Origin: Streptomyces sp. LS1784
GTDB lineage: Bacteria; Actinomycetota; Actinomycetes; Streptomycetales; Streptomycetaceae
Assembly (NCBI RefSeq): GCF_020103755.1
Contig: NZ_JAHSQD010000010.1
Span: 1 to 45,897, forward strand
Direction of reading: 5' to 3'
Length of the DNA stretch: 45,897 nucleotides
Numbering within the stretch: the first letter of the stretch is position 1; the number at the start of each line of letters is the position of its first letter. Below the pieces are notes generated by a model. The model was not told the origin of the DNA and did no database searches. It worked only from the letters and a program-made list of their open reading frames with translations. A program made the position numbers and the translations under genes. This document shows, piece after piece, positions 1 to 8,162 of this stretch.

Positions 1-2
1 GC

Positions 3-104
3 ATCGCGACCCGGTATGACAAGAGCCCGGAAAGCTACCTCGCCGGCCTTCACCTCCGCGCCTCGATGATCTGGATCGATGATCTCCTGCTGACCATTGA
101 TTGA
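3..104 (+). CDS. Transposase C-terminal end (IS5-like), cut by the window edge
   Basis: The reading frame enters from the left edge and ends at a TGA at 102-104. The visible 33 residues begin IATRYDKSPESYLAGLHLRA and end in an aliphatic, acidic tail. An R-Y-D-K motif followed by a helix close to the stop is how the DDE domain of many actinobacterial IS5-family transposases ends. Only the last exterior helix is present, so activity cannot be judged. It marks the left boundary of a segment rich in IS and gene remnants. Family assignment rests on this short tail alone. Confidence 0.6.
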   Translation: MATRYDKSPESYLAGLHLRASMIWIDDLLLTID

Positions 105-218
105 TCACAACATCACACAGGCCCTAGCTCCCTCCTATGACAACAGGGCGGTCCTCCCCTGCTGCCGCAAGGATCGTGAACATGGGCGTCAGTCTGTAAC
201 TCGTCTAGGGCCTGGCAG

Positions 219-620
219 GTGCCCCTGCCGGTGCCCGTCCCGCAGCGCTTCGGGGAGCCGTCCGAGCGGTTCCCCCGGCCGTGGATCGCCACCACCTGGG
301 CCCGGGGTGCCCCCGCTGACCGCGCCCCCGTCAGCCGGGCCGGCGACGCGGCCGAACGCCTGGCCGGCTTCCTGACGGCACTTCACCGACCCCGCGCCCG
401 CCGGGGCACTCACCGGCCGCAGCCGTGGCGGTCCGCTGGCCGACTCCGCCGAGGGGTTCGCCGAGCACCTCGCCAGGGCCGGCGAGTTCGGGCTGATACA
501 GGGCCCAGAGGCCGTCCGCGCGGTCTGGGAGGATGCCGTCGCCGCGCCCGCGCCAGCCCGGCTCGGCCCGGTGGCTCCACGCCGACCTGCACAGCCGGGC
601 CCCGGCGAACTCGCTTTCGT
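219..620 (+). pseudogene. Aminoglycoside-phosphotransferase-like gene, shattered by frameshifts
   Basis: Three forward frames must be joined to read one protein. The first (about 219-390) gives RFGEPSERFPRPW then RAGDAAERLAGFLTALHRP, typical of the middle of actinobacterial APH/ChoK kinases. The second (about 385-560) gives PLADSAEGFAEHLARAGEFG and PEAVRAVWEDAVAAPA. The third (about 569-605) gives RWLHADLH followed by APAN, resembling the catalytic HxDLHxxN loop. No single frame is intact, and the N-lobe and the metal-binding DFG-like motif after the loop are missing. It is a decayed remnant, not a resistance gene. Substrate cannot be inferred. Confidence 0.55.
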
Positions 621-810
621 CGGCCACGTTCAGCATCCCATCGGGCCCACGTCCCCCTTCGGCCACCCAGACCCGACAACTCCGGACCGCATTCTGAAAC
701 GACCAGTAAGTCGGCGGTTTGGGGTGAATCGGTCCGAAATCCCATCCAGAGCTTGCCGGTGCCCCCTCAGCTTCTCCGGACACCCCCTACTGTCCCAGTA
801 CCGTGTGATC

Positions 811-1695
811 ATGCAGAAGCTGCTCTCCGAACGCTCGGCATTCTGGGTCGGGCGGCGCCTCTTTGGTCCTCTGGAACCGTACGACCGATGCTTCGGCTGC
901 GGCTCGATGCACCTGGCCCCCGGTGATCTCAATCCGCACAACGGGCGGTACGACTTCGTGGGCGACAACACCGCGCTCGAAGTCGTGTCGATGGTCAACT
1001 CGGAACTGCTGCGCAACTTCGCGTCATGGACGAAGGCGCACCCAGGCGGAGACAACGTGGAGGCCGCCTCGGTAGGGCTGACCTTGCCCTGGTTCATCAA
1101 CATTCCCGCCTCCGTGCCCACCGTCCAACGCCAGACGATCATCGACTTCGTCCGGGATATGGAACACGCCGGCATCCGTACAACAGGCCACCTCACGAAC
1201 AGCAGGTTCTACGCCTACGTGGACGATGAGCACTTCATCACGCCTCCAGGGATGGTCACCATCATGGCGAGCGGACGGTTCGACCTGACCCTCCCCGACT
1301 TGACCGCCTCGATATGGAAGCTCCTCCGGCCCAAGGAGGGACGCAGCGACGTCCTGAGGAAAATGGACCTGGGCGCAAGTCAGGGCAAGGAACGGCGAGC
1401 GGTGTGCTTCGTCCTGGACCAGGTCTTCTCATTCTCCCTGCACCGCATCTTCGACAGATCCTTCCGCCCGGAGAGTCTTCTCGATCCGGACTGGGATGCG
1501 ATGCGGCCGGTAACCGACATCATCGTGCTCTCCCCGACGATGAGGAAGGCGTTCTCGTTCTCAACCCAGTCTCCAGCCCGCCGGTTCCCGGTGCGGGACG
1601 TCGACAAGCCCCCGGCCCCACGCACTCTCGGTTGTCGGCGACTGCCCGCTCGGGTCACGCATGGGAGGGCACCTGTCGGCTCGATGGCCAAGTGA
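811..1695 (+). CDS. Hypothetical protein, family not recognised
   Basis: This encodes about 294 residues. ATG 811 is chosen because coding character (ordered hydrophobic and charged alternation) starts at MQKLLSERSAFWVGRRLFGP, while the upstream in-frame stretch is low-complexity and overlaps the broken kinase. GTG 805 is an alternative; neither has a convincing ribosome-binding site. A C-x-G-C-G pair lies near the N terminus (RCFGCGSMHL), and a phenylalanine-rich block (QVFSFSLHRIFDRSF) near residue 210. There is no signal peptide or membrane segment. The last 45 residues are Pro/Arg-rich and may be out-of-family read-through after damage at the 3' end. The gene stands alone between mobile-element remnants. 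I do not recognise the family and offer no function. Confidence 0.5.
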   Translation: MQKLLSERSAFWVGRRLFGPLEPYDRCFGCGSMHLAPGDLNPHNGRYDFVGDNTALEVVSMVNSELLRNFASWTKAHPGGDNVEAASVGLTLPWFINIPASVPTVQRQTIIDFVRDMEHAGIRTTGHLTNSRFYAYVDDEHFITPPGMVTIMASGRFDLTLPDLTASIWKLLRPKEGRSDVLRKMDLGASQGKERRAVCFVLDQVFSFSLHRIFDRSFRPESLLDPDWDAMRPVTDIIVLSPTMRKAFSFSTQSPARRFPVRDVDKPPAPRTLGCRRLPARVTHGRAPVGSMAK

Positions 1696-1742
1696 CCAGG
1701 GAGAGTCTCCCCCAGGCCACAGTCGACGGCCCTTCATCCACT

Positions 1743-1768
1743 TGTTCCGGTGTCCGCTTGACTACGGC
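1743..1768. repeat. IS-end-like repeat, copy 1 of 3
   Basis: A 26-bp sequence starting TGTTCCGG and containing the 18-mer GTGTCCGCTTGACTACGG. It matches copies at 7148-7173 and 16488-16513 with one mismatch (C instead of G at position 6). It begins with TG, as IS3-family ends do, and lies just beyond the 3' side of an IS3 transposase remnant. It is therefore probably the terminal repeat of that element. Confidence 0.55.
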
Positions 1769-2173
1769 CGGACTCAAGGGCATTGACATAGTTGCCAACT
1801 GAGTGTTAATCAGCACGCTTGGGCCAGAGAGAGCGAGCACATCAACAGAGCAGCTGCCAGCTCTCCTTGTTGCGGTCCTGGATATGTTCCGCTGCTGAAC
1901 AGCCGTGATCGGAGTGGAAGACAACCGGCCCCGTCGGGCGGCGGGTGCCGCCTACGGCTCGCGGGGCGTCGGGGACCAGTTCGGTCCGCAGATGGTCGGC
2001 GGGGAGGCGATGTCGATGATGGTGGCCAGGAAGAGCCAGCCCTCCTCGGTCGGGACATAGGTGATGTCACCGCACCAGCGCGCATCCATAGCCACCGGGT
2101 CGTGCTCGAAGTCCCGCAGGACCAGGTCCGGCCGCAGGGCAGCGCATGGGTCCGGGATCGCGCTCCACAACAA
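1769..2173 (-). pseudogene. IS3-family transposase (OrfB, rve integrase core) remnant
   Basis: The minus frame from about 2173 reads [20 protein letters not shown], then [19 protein letters not shown] and IDIAS. This is the first catalytic Asp region (D-I-T-Y) of an IS3 OrfB rve domain. At about 2010 a small deletion shifts the frame: the family continuation ([15 protein letters not shown]) is readable one frame over. A weak VFHSDHG motif follows near 1920, corresponding to the second catalytic Asp region. The DDE core is interrupted and the N-terminal OrfA/HTH part is absent, so the element is dead. The direction fits an element whose right end is the repeat at 1743-1768. Confidence 0.75.
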
Positions 2174-2524
2174 CTACTGACTGGGCTGCGGTGGCGCACC
2201 AGCGCCGCCACGCGGGCACCGACATCGCCTACTCAAGGCTGGCTGGATCCTGTAGCAATCCCCAGTTGACCCCTCCCCAATTATGACCTGGCCCCGGGGA
2301 GAGGCTGGCCGCACTGACCTCCCACATCCCCGAGCGCCCCACCGCGTCGTCTCAGCATCCGAGGCCACTGTTCGGCGACGAGTCTCCAGGCGGACCTGAC
2401 CCGCCTCTTGATCAGTTGAATTCCGGACGATACGATCACGGCCTCACTTTGTGTCGTGCATCAGGCACCGTCGGTTTCTGCGGCGGTTTATTTCAGTGCC
2501 GTCTGGCTGATCGTGGGGGTGGCC

Positions 2525-3496
2525 GTGACCAAGGACGTGGTGGCCGTCGCAGCCGGCGTCCCACCGATCAGCTTCGCGGTCCACCATGTCCGGACCGGCA
2601 ACGCAGGCGGCGCACGTGACGACTTCGAGACGATGATCGCCGAGCTGGCCGCCGCCACTAAGCCGGGCGTTCGGATGATCGCCGCCAACCCCGGTGACTG
2701 GGGAATCGACGCCTTCGCCGGCAACCTTGGTGGCGCCATCGCCGTATGGCAGTCCAAATATTTCTTCCCCGTTACCGCAGCCGGTCATCAACGGACGATC
2801 CGGGAGTCCTTCGCATCCGTTCTCAAGGCCGCGGAGGCGCATGGGCATACCGTCGAGATGTGGGTGCTCTGCATCCCCTCCAGCATGGACGGTCCCACCG
2901 CGAAGTGGTGGGACCGCTGGAAGAAGCAGCAGGAGAAGGCACACGAGCTCGTCATTGACTTGTGGGACGAGACCGCCCTGCGACTGGCCCTGCACACTCC
3001 CGAGGGAGACGAGGTCCGCCGCGCCTACTACGAGCCCTTCACTCCCGCCCCGCAGCAGGAGCAACTACGCCTCGTACTCGAAGTCGAGGAAGAGAGCGCC
3101 ACAGCACTAGACTCCGCCCTCTTCGTCCGTCAGATGGCCGAGGCCGGCCACGTCGAGCTCGACTCCGCGAAGCGCCAGTTCTTCAACGCCGACCTCGTCG
3201 CCCGCGAGATCGCCCACAAGGCGGTCCCCGCCGAGATCGCAGCCCTAAGTTCCGCGGACGCCACCCTGCACGGCGTATGGGAGATGCAGTTCAACGACTG
3301 CACCACCGACGGCACCCTCCCCACCCTCCAAGGGAAGGTCTGGCGCGAAGTGCGCAGCGAGCACGAACGCCTCCCCAAGATCCTCCGCTTGGAAGTCGTC
3401 CACGCCTGGGGCCTGGTCCACCGCCTCGTGGAGAACCGCAAGGCTGGCTGGGTCAAACACTGGCGTGAGATCGCCGCCGCACACCAAGAAGCCTGA
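2525..3496 (+). CDS. ABC-3C system protein with N-terminal Mrr-like nuclease domain
   Basis: About 323 residues from GTG 2525, which follows a GGGGGTGG stretch. An in-frame GTG at 2456 would add 23 hydrophobic residues with no ribosome-binding site. The N-terminal half has a restriction-endonuclease-like core: helix with E near residue 35, then GIDAFAG (D62) and VWQSKYF (Q76, K78), matching the D...QxK variant of PD-(D/E)XK seen in Mrr-type folds. The C-terminal third (from about residue 175, ALFVRQMAEAGHVELDSAKR to KAGWVKHW) has the helical, Trp-rich character I associate with the shared C-terminal domain of ABC three-component systems. It is followed after 37 bp by the middle component and then the ATPase. 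Expected role: the effector of a conflict system that cleaves nucleic acid when triggered. Family assignment is from context and motifs; nuclease activity is inference. Confidence 0.7.
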   Translation: MTKDVVAVAAGVPPISFAVHHVRTGNAGGARDDFETMIAELAAATKPGVRMIAANPGDWGIDAFAGNLGGAIAVWQSKYFFPVTAAGHQRTIRESFASVLKAAEAHGHTVEMWVLCIPSSMDGPTAKWWDRWKKQQEKAHELVIDLWDETALRLALHTPEGDEVRRAYYEPFTPAPQQEQLRLVLEVEEESATALDSALFVRQMAEAGHVELDSAKRQFFNADLVAREIAHKAVPAEIAALSSADATLHGVWEMQFNDCTTDGTLPTLQGKVWREVRSEHERLPKILRLEVVHAWGLVHRLVENRKAGWVKHWREIAAAHQEA

Positions 3497-3533
3497 CGCC
3501 CGGCCAGCACCCAGACACGAGAGGAGCGAGCCC

Positions 3534-4124
3534 ATGCAGACCCAGCACCGCCCGGTCATCATGCCGGAGGACGAAGTGCAGTTCCGACTCGCACAACTCC
3601 TCCTGCTCCTCGACGCCATCACCGACCACGACGTGCACGGCGCCAGCCTGGAACGCATCGGCTACTACGACTTCCTCTCCGCCAACCCCTTTCTCGTCGT
3701 ACCCCCCAACGACAGCGACGCCGGAAGGCTTCGCCTCGCCGGCTTCGACCCCCAAGTCCTTGCCTATGCCTCCTCCTCCCAGCGGTTCACCAGCCGCCGC
3801 GAACGCATCCAGCACGATCTGTCCCTACTGGTCGCCTACGGCTGCTGTGAGGTCCGCAACCACGAGAAAGCCCTGAGCTACGCGATCACCAATAGCGGCC
3901 GCACCCTGAGCACCCACTTCACCGCCACCTACGCCACCGCGTTCAGCACCGCAGCCGGCATCGTCGTCCGTCGCCTGCGCAGGCTCAGCGACAAGGCCCT
4001 GCGAGAACAGACCACACAGTGGCTGCGCCCGGCCGGACACGACGGCCCTGCCGCTGCCCTCCTGGGCATCCTAGGTGCCGGACCGGATCCCTCCTTCGAC
4101 CTCCACACCCCCTGGGAAGAGTGA
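3534..4124 (+). CDS. ABC-3C system middle component (small helical adaptor)
   Basis: 196 residues. ATG 3534 is preceded by GAGAGGAG at good spacing. The upstream extension in the same frame is low-complexity. The sequence around LLLLLDAITDHDVHGASLER and IGYYDFLSANPFLVV is characteristic of middle-component proteins: a short winged-helix-like, mostly helical protein with no enzymatic motifs. The stop overlaps the downstream GTG by four bases (GTGA), so synthesis is likely coupled to the ATPase. In described ABC-3C loci the middle component bridges the ATPase and the effector protein. No membrane segment or cysteine cluster is present. Confidence 0.72.
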   Translation: MQTQHRPVIMPEDEVQFRLAQLLLLLDAITDHDVHGASLERIGYYDFLSANPFLVVPPNDSDAGRLRLAGFDPQVLAYASSSQRFTSRRERIQHDLSLLVAYGCCEVRNHEKALSYAITNSGRTLSTHFTATYATAFSTAAGIVVRRLRRLSDKALREQTTQWLRPAGHDGPAAALLGILGAGPDPSFDLHTPWEE

Positions 4125-6166
4125 CCGTCGTGCAGACTCCGCAGGGCATCCGCATCCGCCGGCTGCGACTGGCCGGCATCGACCGGACCTACGACGTCGA
4201 CTTCACCAGCGAGGGCCGCGTCCGGAACCTCTCCGTGGTGGCTGGCGCCTTCAGCTCCGGCAAGACCGCCGTGCTGGAGTTCATCGCGTACGGACTCGGC
4301 GCCAAGCGACACCCCAGACACCAGGAAGTCCTCCGCAAGGTCCGCTCCTGCGTCCTGGAAGTCGAACTCTCCGGCGAACCCCACGTCATCGAACGATCAG
4401 TCGGAGAACCCTCCAGGACCGCCTACGTGCGTCGCGGCACCATCGACACCCCGGACGCGGCCTTCACCGAGGCCAGGCCAGTGGACCCGCCAGGTTCCCC
4501 CGACAGCCTCTCCACCCTGCTGCTGAGCCACTGCAATCTCGAAGGCGTCCAGCTCCGCGAAGCCCCCACCCAACGCGAATCCCGCACAGACCCCCTCAGC
4601 TTCCGCGACCTCATGTGGCTCGCCTTCCTCCCCAACGAACGCGTCGCCGACAAGAACTTCCTCTTCGAAAACGACCGCATGCGCAAGCACAAACTGCGCC
4701 AGGTCGTTGACGTCGTCTTCGGAGTTCACGACGACCGCGCTGTCGAGCTTGGCAACCGCATCCAGGCCCTCGAGTCCCGCCTCAACCACGCCAAGAGCGA
4801 CCTGTCCGCGGCCCGGGCCTTCGTCGCCGAACAGGACCCCACCGCCCTCGACAACAACCCGACGGCCCAACACCCCGTCGAGCAGGAGCTGGCCGCCATC
4901 AATAACCAGCTGGCCGCCATCGACCAGCAAGCCCGCGCCGCCACCGACTTCGCTGCCCGCCTGCGCCGCAGCCACCAGCAGGCCGCGCGAGAAGACCGCC
5001 GGGCCGACGCCGTGGTGCGCGACCGCGAAACCCAGCTCGCCCGCATGATGCCCCTGCGCGCCCAGTACGCAGACGACCTCCTTAAGCTCGGCATGCTTGC
5101 CCAGGCGAAGCAGCTGTTCGACCCGCTCCGCGTCACCACCTGCCCCGCCTGCCTCAGCCAGCTCCCCACCCCGCCGGCCGCGGTCAACGGCCACTGCAGC
5201 CTCTGCCGCCACGAACTGAACCCGGTCGATGGTGAACTGACGCTCGGTGTCGGAGCGGAGCTCAACGCGCCGGAGGAGGGCCAGCTCGACGTCGCGGCAG
5301 AGGTTCGCTCCACCAAGGCCCGCCTCAAGGAGATCACCGCCTACATCGAGGACCTCGACAGCTCCCTCGCAGGTCTGAAGCTGCAGTCAGAGCAGGCACG
5401 CTTGGTGGAGGAACAGACGGCCGCAGCCCTTGACGAAGCTACCGCCCCCACGGTCTCGACCTACCTCGCGGCCAGAGACGACCTGCACCGGCAACGGGAA
5501 TCCGCTCTGCGCCGCCTTGAGCAGTCACGCAGCACTGCCAAGCTCCAGGAAGGCCTCGCCAAGCGCACCGCCGCCGTGAGTCGGCTCGAAGGGCAACTCG
5601 CTGCGCTCCGCGAGGAACTGCGAGCGCTCGGCGATGCCACCCGCGACCGCGACGCGGTCATCACCCGTATCAGCGCTCGCTACGGAGCCCTGCTCAGGAC
5701 GTGGCAATACCCCAAGGTCGGCATGCCGCGCATCGCCGACGACCTTACGCCGTTCGTCCGCGGCGAGTCCTACCACGAGGCCTCCTCTGGCGCGCGAACC
5801 CTACTGACGCTGGCCTGGCAACTCGCCGTGTTCGAGATCGCGATCGAGAGCGGAGCAGCCCACCCGGGCTTCCTCATGATCGACAGCCCGCAGAAGAACC
5901 TCGGCCACGGCGGTCAACTCGACGCGGTCATCGCCGACGCGGTCAGCATCAGCGACTTCTATCACCACCTCGGCACCTGGCTCGCCGACCGCGGAACCCG
6001 AGCGCAGCTCATCGTGGCGGACAACAGCCCCCCGCCCCTGGTGGAGAATGATGTCGTGGTCCGCTACAGCCGTAGCGAAGATCGCCCGCCGTACGGCCTG
6101 ATCGACGACGAAACCGAGAGCCCGGAGACCGAAGCGGTACCAGAGCCCGTACGCCGGGCCCGGTGA
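4121..6166 (+). CDS. ABC-3C system SMC-like ATPase with zinc hook
   Basis: 681 residues from GTG 4121, which overlaps the preceding stop; GTG 4130 has slightly better spacing to GGGAAGA and is a real alternative. Walker A is GAFSSGKT at residues 42-49. Two long coiled-coil arms flank a Cys4 hook near residues 341-363 (CPAC and CSLC). The distal half has an ABC signature-like SSGARTLL and a Walker B FLMIDSP near residue 585. This is the layout of Rad50/SMC-like ATPases used by ABC-3C and related DUF3732-type conflict systems. It is the third gene of a tight operon with the middle component and Mrr-like protein and probably controls effector activation through ATP-driven rearrangement. It appears intact and in frame throughout. 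Confidence 0.8.
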   Translation: MTVVQTPQGIRIRRLRLAGIDRTYDVDFTSEGRVRNLSVVAGAFSSGKTAVLEFIAYGLGAKRHPRHQEVLRKVRSCVLEVELSGEPHVIERSVGEPSRTAYVRRGTIDTPDAAFTEARPVDPPGSPDSLSTLLLSHCNLEGVQLREAPTQRESRTDPLSFRDLMWLAFLPNERVADKNFLFENDRMRKHKLRQVVDVVFGVHDDRAVELGNRIQALESRLNHAKSDLSAARAFVAEQDPTALDNNPTAQHPVEQELAAINNQLAAIDQQARAATDFAARLRRSHQQAAREDRRADAVVRDRETQLARMMPLRAQYADDLLKLGMLAQAKQLFDPLRVTTCPACLSQLPTPPAAVNGHCSLCRHELNPVDGELTLGVGAELNAPEEGQLDVAAEVRSTKARLKEITAYIEDLDSSLAGLKLQSEQARLVEEQTAAALDEATAPTVSTYLAARDDLHRQRESALRRLEQSRSTAKLQEGLAKRTAAVSRLEGQLAALREELRALGDATRDRDAVITRISARYGALLRTWQYPKVGMPRIADDLTPFVRGESYHEASSGARTLLTLAWQLAVFEIAIESGAAHPGFLMIDSPQKNLGHGGQLDAVIADAVSISDFYHHLGTWLADRGTRAQLIVADNSPPPLVENDVVVRYSRSEDRPPYGLIDDETESPETEAVPEPVRRAR

Positions 6167-6336
6167 TTGGGCTCCGAGTCAGCGGGCGGCGGTGATCGGA
6201 GTGTCGTCGTAGGCGGCAGCGTTGCGGTGGAGAGCGTCGAGCTCGGCCTGCTCCCGGTGACCCTCACGCTCACGTCGGCTGCCCGGCCGCATGGCGCTGG
6301 CGTACTGGGCGGTCGTCGGCGACACCGAGCCCGTCC

Positions 6337-6651
6337 GTGTTGCGGTACCGAATCGGTGACGATGAGGTGATGTCCGGACAGCTCGGGCACCTGCTTCGAG
6401 TCATGTCGATGCCATCGGTGTCGCTGGGGATCATCCCGTTCACGGCCGCCCGCCACATGTGGCCGGTCGAGACCTTCAACCTGTTCGACGACCGGCCGGC
6501 GGGAGTGGAGCTGCTTTCGGCGCAGGTCACCGTGACCGCTCCCTCCGACCTCGCCCTATACGCCCAGGCGTTCGCCCGCTTCGCCTCGCTCGCCGTCCAC
6601 GGCGGCGCCGCCCGCGCGCTGATCACCTCCGTGATCAGCGACCTGGACTAA
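6337..6651 (+). pseudogene. C-terminal fragment of a DUF5753 (Scr1-type) regulator
   Basis: 104 residues. The segment MSGQLGHLLRVMSMPSVSLG, then IIPF, a W-P-V-E-x-F motif, and ALYAQAFARFASLAVHGGAA is the C-terminal ligand-like DUF5753 domain of streptomycete HTH regulators. These are normally about 280 residues with an N-terminal XRE helix-turn-helix. The HTH and first half are absent upstream, where 6167-6336 carries no forward continuation. In this family the regulator often sits beside a small glycine-rich-domain or DUF397 gene; a broken gene of the first kind lies just downstream. It is a truncated relic. Confidence 0.7.
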
Positions 6652-6766
6652 GGAACGCAAATTCTCGCAACTTCGTTAAGGCACAACCTGGTTGGCCCGT
6701 AGCGTCCACAGGGTCGCCGGGCAGCGCCCGGCGACACCAGGTGCCCCAACAGCAGTCGGAGGAACC

Positions 6767-7015
6767 ATGGCAACCGCAGTTGCACCCACCGACCCGATCA
6801 CCGGCCAGCTACGGAACGTGCGCGGCCACGTCCCCGCCGATCTGTGGGACCAGCAGATCGGCCTCCTGATGCGCGACTACCCGTACGACTCCGTCAGGCC
6901 GCCCGCGTCCTCGGACAGGGCTACGCCTACCTGCTGACCGCGATGGCCCGCCGCGGCGAGCAGCTCAGCCTGGGCCCCAGCCCGCTGGTCGACATCGGCG
7001 TCCACACGATCAGCG
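6767..7015 (+). pseudogene. Glycine-rich-domain-like protein, frameshifted and truncated
   Basis: ATG 6767 has an excellent ribosome-binding site (GGAGGAACC). The frame reads MATAVAPTDPITGQLRNVRG to LLMRDYPYDS, then loses frame near 6893. One frame over it continues RQAARVLGQGYAYLLTAMAR, then LGPSPLVDIGVHT, and stops resembling the family at about 7015. Related streptomycete proteins continue past the D-I-G-W-H motif with a His-rich segment that is absent here. At least one frameshift plus a 3' truncation have inactivated it. The pairing with the DUF5753 fragment upstream matches the usual neighbour. Confidence 0.6.
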
Positions 7016-7145
7016 CATCGAGGCGACCAGCGAGTCCAGCGGGCCCAACGCCAGCTGGAGGGCGTAGCCGGAGGGGACCGCGGCGGGGTCGTGCTGGCCT
7101 GGACGAAGATGATCAACTTCGCTTTAGATCAGATGAGTTAGACGG

Positions 7146-7176
7146 CATGTTCGGGTGTCCGCTTGACTACGGCGAA
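7146..7176. repeat. Junction repeat, copy 2 of 3
   Basis: 31 bp identical to 16486-16516, starting CATGTTCGGGTGTCCG and ending TACGGCGAA. It lies exactly where the upstream cytochrome P450 pseudogene loses homology. On the other side the sequences differ completely between copies, as expected for the outer end of a mobile element or a recombination junction. Confidence 0.65.
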
Positions 7177-7855
7177 TAGAAAAACATCGTCTCGAACTCG
7201 GTGGCACTCAGGCCGGCTTCCCACATGCGGGCGACGATGCTGCCTGGCGGCGGCTGTCTGGCGAGCGCGTGAGCGTAGGCCAACATGTCGGCCAGGGCCG
7301 CGCGGGAGCGCGGGTTGAGCGGGCGGCCGTCAGGGGCGGTGAGGACGGTCGGCCAGTGGTCGACGCGGCGCGTCCCATATCGGTGAGCCGGGACGGGTCG
7401 GCAGTACCGGACTGGGCGTAGTCCGGGTCCTGGTAGCCGATCACGCGGTTCGACCAGTCAACCAACAGCTGCCGGTCCTACTTGGGCATGCCCAGGATCA
7501 GGGCCAGCGTCCACACGGGCAGATCGGCGGCGATCGACACGAAGTCGGCTTCGCCAAGCGGGCGGATCCCGGCGACGAGTTCGGCGGCGCGGCTCTCGAT
7601 GGCGGTGGCCAACTCGTGCAGCGCCCGCGGGGTGAAGGCGGCCGCGACGACCCGGCGCAGCCGGGCGTGGTCGGGTGGGTCCTGATTGAGCATCATCATG
7701 CGGACGAGGGCCAGGTCGGCCGACGTGTCCAAGGCCCGGATCTGGGTCGCGCCGAGGTGCGAGGAGAACACGTCCGGGGTGCGCAGCACGTGCTTCACAT
7801 CCGCGTGCCGCAGAGCCCGGTGCTGTATCCGCCCGGGCCCCGACTTCTCCCTTTG
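7174..7855 (-). pseudogene. Cytochrome P450 remnant (copy A), both ends missing
   Basis: The minus strand reads HADVKHVLRTPDVFSSHLGA, MMLNQDPPDHARLRRVVAAA, FTPRALHELATAIE and LPVWTLALILGMPK. An in-frame TAG then replaces the codon expected in PEQDRR. Homology resumes as DRQLLVDWSNRVIGYQDPDY, loses frame near 7385, and resumes one frame over as PDGRPLNPRSRAALADMLAY, ending FETMFF before the junction repeat. The N-terminal 60-70 residues, the I-helix (A-G-x-E/D-T), the ExxR motif and the heme-binding Cys loop are all absent. It is plainly dead. It is a diverged relative of the P450 fragment at 16463-17320 and shares its exact 3' breakpoint. Confidence 0.85.
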
Positions 7856-7882
7856 GCCCCGATAACGGCGCCGGAGAAGGGA

Positions 7883-8083
7883 TCAGGAGACTACTTGAGC
7901 GAGAGCACCGGTCAGGGCGGCCGCGAGGGTGAGCGTGGCAGCGAATGTGGCGGCGGCACGCATGAGAGCGGCTGATTGAGTGGCGCCGTCCAAACGGGCG
8001 AGCAGGCCAGCAATGATGGCAGCCAGTAGGGCGGATAGGACGACCAGCACGGTGATAGCTAGGACAGCCACAAGACGAGACAC
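7883..8083 (-). CDS. Small two-helix membrane protein
   Basis: 66 residues from GTG 8083, preceded by AAGGAG six bases upstream, a strong site that fixes the start. The N-terminal helix (LVAVLAITVLVVLSALLAAI and four more aliphatic residues) and C-terminal helix (AAATFAATLTLAAALTGALA) are both membrane-spanning; a short charged linker (RLDGATQSAALMR) joins them. It has no cysteines. It is transcribed divergently from the HTH-NTPase-repeat gene, with only 79 bp between their starts. Small membrane proteins beside large NTPases are sometimes effectors or anchors in conflict systems, but nothing here proves that link. The family is unknown to me. Confidence 0.65.
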   Translation of the reverse strand: MSRLVAVLAITVLVVLSALLAAIIAGLLARLDGATQSAALMRAAATFAATLTLAAALTGALAQVVS

Positions 8084-8162
8084 GGCAAGCTCCTTGCAGA
8101 GTTGAGGCGTTGACGTGACTCGAAGGTCGCGGAAACGATGTCCGCCGGGGTTCGGCTGGACA

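Noticed and set aside
2456..2524. Upstream GTG start adding a hydrophobic N terminus to the Mrr-like protein
   Set aside because: No ribosome-binding site at 2456 and the added stretch is not seen as part of the nuclease domain; it might read as a false signal anchor.
4397..5212. Long minus-strand open frame opposite the ABC-3C ATPase
   Set aside because: Gly/Val/Glu-rich, no start context, and the plus frame carries clear Walker and zinc-hook motifs; it is a high-GC shadow.
6179..6292. 37-codon minus-strand ORF (MRPGSRREREGHREQAELDA...) after the ATPase gene
   Set aside because: It looks protein-like and may be a gene tail, but there is no ribosome-binding site and no family I recognise; too weak to annotate.
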